Positions 51,201 to 62,686 of a DNA stretch of 64,000 bases are shown piece by piece. Position numbers and translations under genes: made by a program. Source of the DNA: Trichoplax adhaerens (taxonomy: Eukaryota > Placozoa > Uniplacotomia > Trichoplacea > Trichoplacidae); assembly GCF_000150275.1 (NCBI RefSeq), contig NW_002060963.1, positions 529,262 through 593,261 of the forward strand. Reading direction: 5' to 3'. Below the pieces are notes generated by a model. The model had not been told where the DNA came from. It worked only from the letters and a program-made list of their open reading frames with translations, and searched no databases. Numbering within the stretch: the first letter of the stretch is position 1; each line of letters opens with the position of its first letter.

Positions 51201-54200
51201 TTCAGCTTGCTAACATCTAGGGCAAACTAACCTAAAGATGGCCGACCAGGCGTTTCGGGATCTCCTAACAGAGTTGATACTGAACCGCGCTGTACTCCAC
51301 TATAAGGCAAGTACCAATCGTTTGGATATGATTTTTCGTAGCCTTCAGGAGCGCTATCCGCAGGATCATTGTAAATGATCATACCAATGCAGCCAAACAT
51401 TTGCCCAATTTTTGGCTATCATAAGTAGAGAGCAATAAAACCGCAGGTGTACAGATATTAAATACCAGTACGTAAGCAGTGGATTATATACGTAGACAGT
51501 ATCTGAATTCATTTATACGTCGATTTGATAATTCTATTTGCTTTTGACTTACCTTGTCACCACGAAACATTCTACCATATCTTACAATAGCAATTTTACC
51601 GCGACAGCTAATATTTAATTTTTGCAGTGCTACGAAATCGCTATAACGGCCGTAATTGACATAGATTAGTTGGCCCTCTACGAGGCCTTTTGCAGCGTAA
51701 GCATTATACGGAGCCAGAAGTTCAGGATCATTTTCATCAGGGTGCAACTTTTCCTCCTTCATTGAAGCGCGATATCTAAATGTTCCACTTTGATCTAGTT
51801 AAAGAGATGAGACAGTTCATTAAAACTTTATTTTGCTTCCTAGAAAAGAAGCCAAGTAAACTATCTATCATGAAATATATTGTATAAGAAAGTAATTCAA
51901 AACCCTATATAGATGTCTTTATGCAACAGATTTTAGTGTATCAATTGAATAGATATTAATGCGAAGCTCTAAGTTTATGACTTTATTATAAAGATATTCA
52001 TTTCTCATAAGTCAGCTGGGGAAAGTTGCAATTTCTGATTTTCTTGATTATTACAACATTTATAAAGATATGATGAAAAAACATTCATCATTCTGCCAAG
52101 AACTGTTTACATTACAAATTTACAGATAAAAAATAATAAAAAAGATCATAAATTATAACGGCGTTCTCTACAGCTGAAATTGAAATACTGTTTTAGAATA
52201 TTGATTACAGTATTTTTGATTAAAATATGAAAATTTTACAATGCTAATTACATTATTTTTAAGCGATACCATTATGAATTTTTCTATATCTGTTGTAAAA
52301 ATGATTTAAAGCTAAATTGTAAAGTATAACAAATTGAATATTCTATATTATATTATTTATATCTAGAATATCTTTGAAGAATTTACTTGAAATTTTAATT
52401 AGAAAGTGTAGAGCAAGGAAAGCTTTGCGGTGCTTTTTGAAGTAGCAATCGTTTTAACTAGGTAATTAGTAGAGTATGACATGGACTACTAAAGAAATAC
52501 TTTTAGTAGTCCATGAATAGGATAAATTATTCCTAACAGTGATGATTTCAAATTGCTCTGAAATTTTATTACATTATCCTTGAAATAAGACATTGCTTAA
52601 TAAAACATTGCTTAATAAAATCAATATATTTTGCTTTGTACCTTTCATACCAACAACATTTGGGTTCTTAGAATCTGGATAAGATAGTAAGGCTCGGTAT
52701 TTTTGAAATCGTACATCATCAAAGCTGGCAGATTCCCATTGACTCTTAACGTAATCCGCCAATTTAAGATTTTCGGCAGATCCAGCATGATGAACTTTCT
52801 TCGATAAATACCTAATATATGCGTAAGATTTGGCAGATTGCAAAGGAGATTAGCTCATGTAGCATAAAAATGCGTGAATATGCTATCATTTTTATAAAAT
52901 AATCAATATCTAGACTGAGTATTATTAGCACCAAGCATTTAATCCTTCAATGCCATTAAGCAATATAAAATTTGTGCACTTATACTTGAAAGTTGTCACA
53001 TCATGTTGAAATAAACTATCTTAACGATTACTGTAAAAAGAATAAAAAGAAAATGACTGATTAAAGTTATTTTAATGTTAAATTCTTATTGATAACTCAT
53101 TTTAATTAAGTTTCCGTGGCCTCTATGTAGGATAGTATATACGCTACCGATATACCACTATATCATAGATAAATATTCTACAACACTAGAAGAAATCATT
53201 CTAGAACGTTAAAACTCTACTGTATTATGCCAATTAGCTTTTTTATACAAATATTAGCTCAAAATTAAACTAAAACCTACTTGCATATAATGTAGAGTAA
53301 TCAAAGCAATTTATTGCAGTAAACGGAAAGAAACTCTCATGTTTTACAGACATCTAAAAGCCAAGAATATTCTTCACAGAATGGAATACATGCAAATTGT
53401 CTAGATTTTATGGCATCCACTAACGTAAGATACTAATAGAAAAAGCTATTACCGGTACAATGTGTTACAAGAAATCTTGACGCTGAGAGCTTGCACAACA
53501 CATACAGTTCAATTACAATATTGGAAAGAGATGTCTTAAGTCCTGCAATTGTATCTGGCTCTAAACTCATTTAATTGAGTAAAGTAAGAGCGAAAACTAT
53601 ATTTTCTAAATGGTTTTTTATTTATTAAAAGAAGTTAGTAGAATATTAAAATTGATATTTTTGTTTGCTCTACAATAAAATTTCCTATAATACGAAGAAT
53701 AATAATGGCAATTCTTAGTGCAATATTAAGAAGAACAATAGGAATACTTTCAATAGAGTAAAATGAATGAACAAGAAAATCATATGGTCTAGATAATACT
53801 ATTCACAAATATTTAAGAAATACTGATGAAAACGGAAGCTAATATACAAGTATATTGTATAATAAACCATTGTTCAATATAGTACGAATAACAGAAGGTC
53901 GTGCCATAAATGCTTGAAAAAACTATCTCTAATCCTAATGTTAGATTACTTTTTACTTTAAAGGTCCCGGTTATTAATTTAATTATATTAAGGTATGAAA
54001 GCTTTCAACTAAGCGAAATGACTGCAAAGAGAGCCTACCTCGAAAATATTATTTTTGGTTACACCAAATAGTATTGCCAGAAAATAGAAGCTACCGGTAT
54101 GATTCATATTTTTGTTCCATATACAGGCGCTTAGGCACAGTTTTACAAGAAACTATGAGATCTTAGATCTTACTTCCATACTAAGCTTTGAATACTTTCA

Positions 54201-54646
54201 ATTGAGCGAGAAAAGCTATATCGCCTCAATTATATCGTATAATTTTCGCTAATAATTATATAATTAATCAATACAGTGATAGAATATTTGGATTATATCA
54301 TAACGGCTCTACAGTCAACGCTAATTACATTTCTAATATCTTACTTTAATTGGTCACGAATTTGATTTGCATCCACAGAATCCGCCATATTCTGATGAAT
54401 CGCTCGTAATCGATTAAGGATAACATGATAATGATCCGAAGATGATGTTGTTGTTGAAGTTGTACTAGGAACAGTGGTAGGATTTGGAGGATGAGCCTGC
54501 CTACCAATAACGCTGCCAACAATACCAGCACCAATAATGGCAGCCACAACGATAATCAGCAATAAAATTAAGCGTGTGGTGGTTAGAACATAGCTAAAGT
54601 GCTTACCGCCCTCTTTTACTTCTACTGCAGTATTTTTATCAGCCAT
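48246..54646 (-). CDS. M28B NAALADase-type metallopeptidase, glutamate pocket altered
   Basis: Type II membrane zinc peptidase related to glutamate carboxypeptidase II. Fourteen exons (high to low): 54646-54345, 52811-52642, 51794-51553, 51415-51232, 51127-50941, 50499-50294, 50034-49952, 49858-49795, 49702-49635, 49560-49478, 49382-49292, 49193-48938, 48733-48652, 48513-48246. Total 2286 bp, 761 aa, phases agree. Transmembrane segment about 26-48, then a Thr/Ser stalk. Di-zinc and catalytic set intact: His399 (GNHRDAW), Asp409 (AIDP), Glu446-Glu447 (WDAEEF), Asp475 (INVD), His572 (YPTYH), at almost the same spacing as the human enzyme. The C-terminal dimerisation domain has [13 protein letters not shown]. 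Residues that bind glutamate in the human enzyme differ (see findings), so the substrate is probably not NAAG or folyl-glutamate. MADK was chosen over an upstream in-frame ATG because it gives a compact cytoplasmic tail. Confidence 0.93.
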
Positions 54647-56309
54647 GATTAAATTTGATGCAGCTTTTGAGCTAATAGATGAGATGCGATGAAAGTATAG
54701 CAATACCTTTTATAAGTTAGGAAAGTTTTAATTAGATATAGCACTTGCGAAGTTTAACTTGTTATTCTTACTTCGTATAACCAAGTTAATTTATATCGGT
54801 CAGGAGAACGCTTATTAGTTCTACTGTATAGATTTGCAAGGACTCAACTTATAATGTACTTTGACCTCAACTAAAAAAATAACTTAAATTGACGTCTACT
54901 AACGCAGTTTCTGCAACATAAACACGGGTGGAGCCCGGCAATATACCGTATGTCAGTACGTCAACAAATTTCAGTGTCAATAAATTAGTGTCTACGAGTA
55001 TCTTGAAGTACCCTCAAAACAAACGAAAACTTCTGCTATTTGTCTTATGCTACAAATTTCTTTCTATCATTATTAAATGTATTATAGTTTATCTCGTACA
55101 AAATTAAAGTCAATTTTTAACATAGAGATAGTATATTGGAGTTCTCGAAACTTATAGTTTCATATTTAATTACAAGCTGATGCTATTATAATGGCTAGCA
55201 AGTACGATGGAATTAAACGATCATTCTTCGGTTATTTACTACGCCATCAGATAATCTAATTCATAGCAACATTGATCAATAGCTCATTGAAAGCTTCAGC
55301 AATAGCCTAGAAAATAGATTTATTATAAATGTTTACATCAAGATATAATATTTTTAAGGATAACTCACTTAGACATTTCATGGTAATTAATTTTTATTAT
55401 AGGCACTGCAATGTGATTGGTAGTTAAAGTGGTTAATAATCTGCCTTAACTTTACTTTATTTATATTATATTACATCTACATATGAGGAAGAAGTTTAAT
55501 GCACGTAACCACTAATAGTAAGCAAGAAGAAAGCTCAATATCTCTATCCGATAATCTCCACGATAATAACTATTTTATCCTGCGGCTATCTTAAAAATAC
55601 TCATCGATCGATGGATGATAGCAGTTAGCAATTTACAATATTTCATTTTGTGTATTTTTGTTCAGTATTTTGAGAGCCCTAAACTATCATAGATTTGTTG
55701 GTATTGTCTAAGGTCCTGCTACGGATGCTATTGAAGCAATATCGCCAATTAGTTGTTATGATTAAAATTAATGCGGTACTTTGTGTATGTGAAATCGATA
55801 TTAGCTGTAATTTACTGTAACTGTGAGATCTTATAACGTTTATTATTGAAACAAGATACAGTGACATTCTATGAAGGTATACCCAATATCCGCTACTTAG
55901 CGTTATCGATTGTAGATAGCGCAAATGTTAGTAATTGTTAAAGTAATTTGTTACATACTCACGTTTAAAGAATTCTATCGTGGTTTACAGAATGTAATTT
56001 ATAATAGTTTATTGCCAATATACTGTGATATAGCAATTATCAAACAATTGCAAAGATGTCTGGTTTTCATTGAAAGCTGTAAAACATTTTTGTTATACGG
56101 ACCTGAGTGTATCACGTAGGTAGATGATGTATTGATATTTTAAAATATTTATCAAAGGCCAAGTAAACTATTTTACATGTTAATCTGGATTACTTCAACT
56201 TGAAAATATGATACAAAGCTGTATAGGGCTATCGAGTAAGTTGACAAAAAATTTGATACAGCAATATAATTAGTTGGTTAGTTATTATAAGCGTGCCACA
56301 TCCCATCTT
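54647..56309. other. Spacer between peptidase gene and TSNAX-A
   Basis: Contains the promoter side of the peptidase gene and the 3' UTR of TSNAX-A, both transcribed on the minus strand. No supported exon. Short open frames near 55679 (-) and 55925 (+) show no domain. Confidence 0.45.
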
Positions 56310-57523
56310 TTACGCAGAAGGGAGTACTTCTGCTTTTCTTAATTTTAACTCATAGCAAGTATTTTCAATTTTAGCCAAGTTTTGTTGTACTTGATGGCAT
56401 TTCTTAGTCAATCCCTTTATTTTCTTGGAGAGCCCAACAAATCTTTTGTATATGACGCGAATAAAGACACAAATTCGATAGCATCGACTTTCTCCACCAC
56501 TTCCACTGGCATTGATGCATAATCTCATCAATTCACCAGATAAATCAGCGATACCTAGTATGGATAGCAGGAGTAAAATACCAGGTTAGCAAGTTCTGAT
56601 TCATACACGTACGATGGTAGCAATGACAGAAGTAAACAGAATTTTCGCATGCTTTATATTATTACTGGTTCAGTTATAGTCAGCATATTATGCTCTACTA
56701 TCCTGATTACAGCATAAAAATAAACTACTGGCATTTGTAGTATGCGGTAGTATCTCCTCGATAGTCTTTATCATTATTGGAATTTACATCTTTTGCATAT
56801 CCTATTCGATTGTACTGTATACTGTATAACATATACGTATATATTCACTAGATCACAGTCTACAATAACAGGAATCCAATCAGTATTCTAACATCGTAGC
56901 ACAATAGTAGTTGCACTTGTACAAGTGTAAGTAGTAATACATTCTAGTCAAGTACCGTAGAAGAGACACTAAGCGCTAAACTATTCAATAAAATGATAAC
57001 TTTTCAGCTGAACTACTGTACCTGCTGCAAAATCGTATGCTGTTAATAGTTTACCAGGTAATGGAGCAAGATCAATAAATTGGCTCAATGAAATCAGTTT
57101 ACTTTCTTTTAAATAATAGTAATACGTCATTGCTTCGACAAATTCTTCTAAACCAGGCCAGTAAGCCCTAGCATACAAGTATCGATCATCGTTATCGACC
57201 TTGGCGACAATTTTACTCCATTGCTTGATCTGTATTTCATCTAGTTTGTTTTTAGCCTCTAGTAATACCTCTTCCTGTTTACTAGAGTCGTTAAGAGCTC
57301 GATGTAATAAGAATATACATCTTTTACTAGCAATAGTAATATCGCGGCTACTTTTAACTAAACGTTCATGTTTATCATTTTTACGATCTAATTCCATTTG
57401 ATATTTTACGAATTGCGTGGCGATGTCGTTGTTGTTTTTTGCATCATCGTGTCCAGCTTGGATGGACATTTCCTGTTGAACATTTTCGTTCAATTTGATT
57501 CTCTTCTCGCCTTTATCGCCCAT
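56310..57523 (-). CDS. Translin-associated factor X (copy A)
   Basis: TRAX subunit of the translin/TRAX (C3PO) nuclease. Two exons, 57523-57022 and 56554-56310, total 747 bp, 248 aa, phase 1 junction. The N-terminus has a basic MGDKGEKRIK stretch that could serve nuclear import. Core blocks are RKNDKHERLVKSSRDITIAS, KRCIFLLHRAL, PGLEEFVEAMTYYYYLKES with the conserved acidic pair, GIADLSGELMRLCIN with the conserved Asp, and VQQNLAKIENTCYELKLRKA. It is shorter than human TRAX mainly in the central loop. It shares the intron position with copy B at 45561-46995 on the opposite strand. The longer N-terminus and better match suggest this is the ancestral-type copy (inference). Confidence 0.92.
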
Positions 57524-57935
57524 CGACTCACACTGTGATCAATTATATATATAGCTATGGCTTAGTCAATAATTCAATTGGCTAGTAATAAAGTATTGAG
57601 CCACTATTTAGATTGAATCGCTGCATCCTTGGTGGAATCCATTGCTCCTTTCTCTTCCAGGTCAATTCTGCATTGGAGCAGGTTGCTACAATTCAGTCGA
57701 GTGTATCGTTTTCATGTCGCTTCCCATACACAACGCTGTATTTGATTACCAAACGTGGATTGTCTTTCAAATTGGCATGTGCAAATCGAGTTGTCACCCT
57801 TTCGAGGAAGTCTGGTTGAAAAAGTGATCATATAACTTACTGTGATATGGAAGATTTCTCAGAAAGAATCAAAAAGAGGATTTTAGATGACACCTTATTT
57901 TGCACACCGTTGTATCTCCATTGTACACTAGACAA
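57524..57935. other. TSNAX-A 5' flank
   Basis: Presumed promoter and 5' UTR of the minus-strand TSNAX-A gene. Plus-strand open frames here have no recognisable domain. Confidence 0.45.
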
Positions 57936-58032
57936 TGTACAGTGTACAGTGTACAGTACTTAAGTGTACAGTGTACAGTACTTAAGTGTACAGTGTACAG
58001 TACTTAAGTGTACAGTAGCATGTACTGTAGTG
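57936..58032. repeat. 22-bp tandem repeat, GTAC-rich cluster 3
   Basis: Three identical copies of a 22-bp unit (GTGTACAGTGTACAGTACTT plus AA) occupy 57942-57963, 57964-57985 and 57986-58007, with partial copies on both sides. Each unit contains palindromes (TGTACA, CTTAAG across the junction). It uses the same words as clusters 1 and 2. It lies in the roughly 800-bp divergent spacer between TSNAX-A (-) and the F-box/ankyrin gene (+). Confidence 0.92.
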
Positions 58033-58333
58033 GACTCATTGCGTTGTTAGTCTTTGGTGTGACTTGATTGGAAGGTATCCCCCGTACGCTACTTCTACCA
58101 CTATGTATTACACTGAAATCAAAGCACAACGCTCGATTGCCTATAGAAGGCCAATCCTAGACCCAATCTATCCCGCTGTTGTTATATCAACCGAGGCTAT
58201 CCTATCCATTTTGAGGATAAAGTTAATGGCTGAGGTAGATCATCGTTGGTGGTTATATACTAGTCAGTAATTAGCTCCAATTTTGAATTCGAGAAGAAGT
58301 TATTAATGTAGGAATCAGTTCTTGCTGAAGAAG

Positions 58334-60397
58334 ATGGCGTTTCATTTGAATTCATCTTATTTTCCATTATTTAACTTACCTGACGAATTAATCTATTGTA
58401 TATTTGGCTTTGTCCATGGATGTGATTTAGCCAGACTTTGCAGGGTTTGCTCGAGATTAAATCATTTTATTGCACAAGATCAGCTAGTATGGAAAGAAGC
58501 AATCAATTCTGAGTTGAGTGGAAAACCGCTCTTGCTAAGCCATGAAAACTATAAAGATTTCTATAAGAGAGCTTATTTAGGATTATATCGAAGTGTAGCC
58601 GACATGGTCAAGCAACGATTAATGCAAAAATTGGATCGTGAAGCTGAAACGGATGCCGATTGCTGTGCCAGATATATTATTGAAAAGAAATATTCATATG
58701 GACATTACCTAAAGGAACAAGGTACACAACGAAATAACAGATCGAAAGCGGAAGATTCCAATCAACAAGCTCATTTATGCTTTTATTTATGTACTGCGGC
58801 TAAACATAGTTATGAAGTTTGGGCCGATAAATTATGCCAACAAGGAGCTAAATTATGTGGAATCACTTTTATGCCTGAAGCTTTAGATCTACTTGAAGAC
58901 TTATTTATTTGTCCATTGTATTTTGCTACACGTGAAAATAATGTTGCCATGGTTAAAAAAATTATTGAATTAGGAATTGTTTATCAACCTCAAAATCCGC
59001 AATATATATTGCATGTTGATGATGCCACTAGCTCCAAAGTATCATCCATTTACTCAACCATACAAGCAATCATTTGCAAAGTATTGATATGTATTCGTCA
59101 TGATCCTCACTTATTACAGCCGTTTTTAAATTCCTTGAAATTACCTCCAATTCATCAGGCTGCAATCTATGGTAATATCGACGAATTAAATCGACTTATA
59201 AAGGAGGAACATGCCGATCTTGACATGATGGACAATTACAATATGACTCCTTTAATGTACTCCATACTAATTAGTCGCGAACATATTGTGCGCTACATTT
59301 ACAGGTCGCAAATGGATATCTTAATTGGTTACCCTTTAGCCGATTCTATCAGCGCCGCATTAGGAGGTATTGAATATAAAGTGCTACAAATTATACGACA
59401 ACATGACTATGAGTGTTATGAAGCTGTTATATTTGAAGCATTTGGAGATGAAAGATTTTTTACTAACTCTAGTAATAGAGAAGTATTGCAATTCATTTTA
59501 GCTGATTTAACTAATCAAGAGACGTTTTATGCAGCTTGTCAGAGTGCAATTTCCTCTCGAAATGGTCGTCTTATTCATCAATTAATATCAGATTTGCCAA
59601 CACTATTACAGTTATACGCGAATTCAAGCGATGATGTTCAAGGCTTATTACAACAAATTACATTTGCAAGAAAGAAGGTCATTACTGAGCATGGTAAAGA
59701 GTTAGTCTTAGATGCCGCACAATTTGGACAAGGCAATTGCATTCGAGAATTAGTTGTACAGGGTGTTCAACCAAATATGCATTGCGTACGAGAAATGTTA
59801 TATCTAGGTATAGGTATTGAGTTACCCAGCCATTTTGCTATTGCTAGTAATACTAAATACAAACAGTTTCATCAGTTTCTACTACAATTAAGTGGCCAAG
59901 ATTTCGACACAAATGCTGTTGTTAAAACATTACAATTTTATACGTTTGCAAAAGCAATTGCAGATCTACCTACGTATCAGACCATGAAAGAAACTATCAA
60001 TCGCATAATAACCGAAATAATGTGTCGCACTATGCACAGTGATTGGTACCAGCCAATGTTCATTGATAATCGGCTACAGAAAAGGGTGGACGAAATTAGT
60101 TGCACACTATTACAGAATTTAATGTCTCTCAATAAGAAATATGATATCAATGCTCGTGATAGAAGTTATGGTCTGCGTAAAGAAACTGCTTTGCATGTTG
60201 CATCTAGACTTGGAAATCCTGCTTGGGTACAATTATTCTTACAGGCTGGTGCAGATAGGCAAATTGAAGATCGCTTCCTAGAAAAGCCAATCAATTGCGT
60301 CCGTAAATCTGCTAAAGAATGTAAATACTTACTACAAAATTATCATTCGTGCTCATTACCATCGAAACCAAAATATTCCCCACCTGTGTATGATTAA
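58334..60397 (+). CDS. F-box protein with ankyrin-like repeats (copy A)
   Basis: An intronless frame of 687 aa. An F-box lies at about 12-52 (FNLPDELIYCIFGFVHGCDL, then LCRVCSRLNHFIAQDQLVWK), the module that docks substrate receptors onto SKP1 of SCF ubiquitin ligases. A helical middle part follows. Ankyrin-type units lie around 275-345 (LPPIHQAAIYGNIDELNRLI, then MTPLMYSILISREHIVRYIY) and at the C-terminus (KETALHVASRLGNPAWVQLF, then QAGADRQIEDR). The open frame extends 12 bases upstream, but the first ATG is at 58334. It has no introns, unlike every other complete gene in the window. A paralogue begins at 62687. Substrate is unknown. Confidence 0.85.
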   Translation: MAFHLNSSYFPLFNLPDELIYCIFGFVHGCDLARLCRVCSRLNHFIAQDQLVWKEAINSELSGKPLLLSHENYKDFYKRAYLGLYRSVADMVKQRLMQKLDREAETDADCCARYIIEKKYSYGHYLKEQGTQRNNRSKAEDSNQQAHLCFYLCTAAKHSYEVWADKLCQQGAKLCGITFMPEALDLLEDLFICPLYFATRENNVAMVKKIIELGIVYQPQNPQYILHVDDATSSKVSSIYSTIQAIICKVLICIRHDPHLLQPFLNSLKLPPIHQAAIYGNIDELNRLIKEEHADLDMMDNYNMTPLMYSILISREHIVRYIYRSQMDILIGYPLADSISAALGGIEYKVLQIIRQHDYECYEAVIFEAFGDERFFTNSSNREVLQFILADLTNQETFYAACQSAISSRNGRLIHQLISDLPTLLQLYANSSDDVQGLLQQITFARKKVITEHGKELVLDAAQFGQGNCIRELVVQGVQPNMHCVREMLYLGIGIELPSHFAIASNTKYKQFHQFLLQLSGQDFDTNAVVKTLQFYTFAKAIADLPTYQTMKETINRIITEIMCRTMHSDWYQPMFIDNRLQKRVDEISCTLLQNLMSLNKKYDINARDRSYGLRKETALHVASRLGNPAWVQLFLQAGADRQIEDRFLEKPINCVRKSAKECKYLLQNYHSCSLPSKPKYSPPVYD

Positions 60398-60934
60398 ATT
60401 TGTAACTTAATCGTTCTTACTATTCCTGCTGATGCTAAAACATGATGTATTCAATATTAATTACTGTTAAGGTACCAACCTTGCTGGATCAAAAATTATT
60501 ATTTATCTCAGATAAATACTATATTGAAATGTAGGATTAATTAACTTACTACACTTGTAAATCAATATCATATTCAGGAGCTACATTGCGGTATTCGTTA
60601 TAAAAATGATTGCGTCTGATTGAATATAAAGTGAGTAATAGCACTGTAGAAGCTGTTCAATACTTACAGACAATATCGTTAATACACGTAAATCGCACTC
60701 TTTTGTATATTCATTTCAAATTTCGAGAAGTCTTTAAATATTTTGTTCCTGTACTTTATAATAATTACCATATAGAGATCGTGAAAATATGTTGAATAGC
60801 TTATATTTATTGCTGTTGATACGAGAATAAAAAGCACTCGTAAGGCACAAAATAATCTAGTCATAGCCTAATTGATGCATACTTGTTGGCACATTTAGCA
60901 TCAATACTTTGATAGTAACAGACAAACTGTATTA
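60398..60934. repeat. 3' flank of copy A, duplicated downstream
   Basis: The segment about 60535-60740 is similar to 61783-62000. Shared landmarks include AATGTAGxATxAA, AAAATGATTGC, TATAxAGTxAxTAxxxC, and a later TTTCATATTC-like stretch followed by AAATTTCGA. These mark the repeat unit of the F-box/ankyrin tandem array, not a separate gene. Confidence 0.5.
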
Positions 60935-60941
60935 AAATAGT

Positions 60942-61166
60942 GCAGTTCAGCGTGGAAATCCAGCTACTTTACTGTTATTATCACAAGAAGGTTCAAATAG
61001 ACAAATTGACGATTGCCTTTTACAGGAACTGGTCCATAATGTTAATGAAGGGTCAAAGAGTACCGATACTTGCTTAAAAGCTATCGATTATGTCTTTGTC
61101 TTACAGTACCGAAATACTAATAAATCGGAATTATTTAAGGCTATAACTGATCACTGCTGTTATTGA
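60942..61166 (+). pseudogene. C-terminal relic of an F-box/ankyrin paralogue
   Basis: An open stretch of 74 codons with no usable start reads QRGNPATLLLLSQEGSNRQI and then DDCLLQELVHNV, ending at TGA. It aligns with the last ankyrin unit of copy A (RLGNPAWVQLFLQAGADRQI, EDRFLEKPINCV). No upstream F-box or central part is present between 60400 and 60940. It is therefore the 3' remnant of a deleted middle gene copy, followed by its own diverged copy of the array's 3' flank. Confidence 0.72.
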
Positions 61167-62686
61167 AATTTCACTTAAAAACTTATTGGAGAATAAGTAC
61201 GAATCAAATTAACATAGTTTATAATCTGGATCTGACCTAGTCTTGAAACTAAGGTATTACCGAAGGAATAGCAATGATGAATACGGCTATCTTAGCAATG
61301 AGCTCAAAGCTAATATAAATTTCCACTACTGACCAACAACAGATAGAGATAATTGTCATGATTTTATAAGAATAGAAATAATAATAGTTTGATCACGAGC
61401 ATAGTCAAGATTCGATCGAAGCTTAAGATTAACTATAGATGAGTTATTGCGTCGATAATTATATGCTGTATACTCGTATATAATTATAACTTATAGTTAA
61501 GCAGCAATCTTAGTTTAATAGCATCAAACTTTTAGTATCAAACTTTTAGTGGTACATCATCGTGGAGGCTTAATCGCCACTGAGCTAAAGGAGTACCGAG
61601 TACGGTACAATCAAAACAAATTTTTTTCTCCTAGGTACATGATCGAAGTTATAGTTTTTATTACTACTTATAATGATGTAGAAATTTAATACATGTCTTA
61701 CTTAATTATTATATCGTTTCTTATCATTATCACCCCTTATTTGATCGAAAAGTTATTTATCTCGGGAAGATATCCTAATGAAATGTAGAATGAACTAACT
61801 TACTTGCAGGCATAATTTTACATCATAATTAGCAGTTATAGGTGTTACAGTATAGTCATCAAAATGATTGCATCGACTTAATTATAGAGTTAATAAGTGC
61901 TACATTAAGCGGAGACAGTCTAGTATTACAGTTGGTATCGGCAGATACTATGCATATATCACACTGTTTTTCATATTCAATATAAATTTCGATAAGTTTA
62001 TGTTGCATCTACTATAACAGCATAAGAGCTGCTAAAAACGACAGCAAGGTACAGATACGAGTCCTCTCTAGAATCAAATCTTGAATTATTATTATTGCGA
62101 AAATTAGCCTTTTTTCCAATCTTCTAACGTTGTTCGTAAGAAGCTTTAAAAAGTATATACGTAACATATACACTGTAGTCAGCGACCACTAATATGATAG
62201 AATCTATCCTGCTGTGATACTGTAAATAGAATTGTCACTGGTAAATTAATTGACTTCCTTTTTTAGTAATCTGTAGCAGAATTTGTTTCTCCATATTAGA
62301 CAGTGAAATCTGTCATATATCTGAATCTTAGACTTGCTTAATGTTAGTATAGTAATTATCTAGTAAGGTAGTACTGTTTGACTAGCCCGGTTCTATAGCT
62401 GTATTAGAATGAAGACTGCGGAATTTTTACGGTAACTATAGAAGTAATGCGAAATAAAGTTAGCTTGTAACTTAGGAGAAGAAGCATGTGTATTTCTTTG
62501 AGTTCGAACCTATTCACCACGAAAATACACAACAAAGTCCTCAAATTCTAACGTTATACTGTGGTCTAAATACAGTAAGCATAAAGATTGCGCGCGGGTT
62601 TATAAATCTAAACTGGATCCATTTGAATGCTCTATCATTTCCCATTTTTAAATCGATTTGAAGGCCGTTCATAAAAATCAATAAAA
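61167..62686. other. Spacer of the F-box/ankyrin array
   Basis: Contains the second copy of the 3' flank (about 61783-62000) and presumed 5' sequence of copy C. No other exon was supported. Confidence 0.5.

Noticed and set aside
62490-62530. tRNA T-loop-like word GAGTTCGAACCT
   Set aside because: No cloverleaf can be assembled around it: there is no matching acceptor stem, D-arm or anticodon arm at the required spacing.
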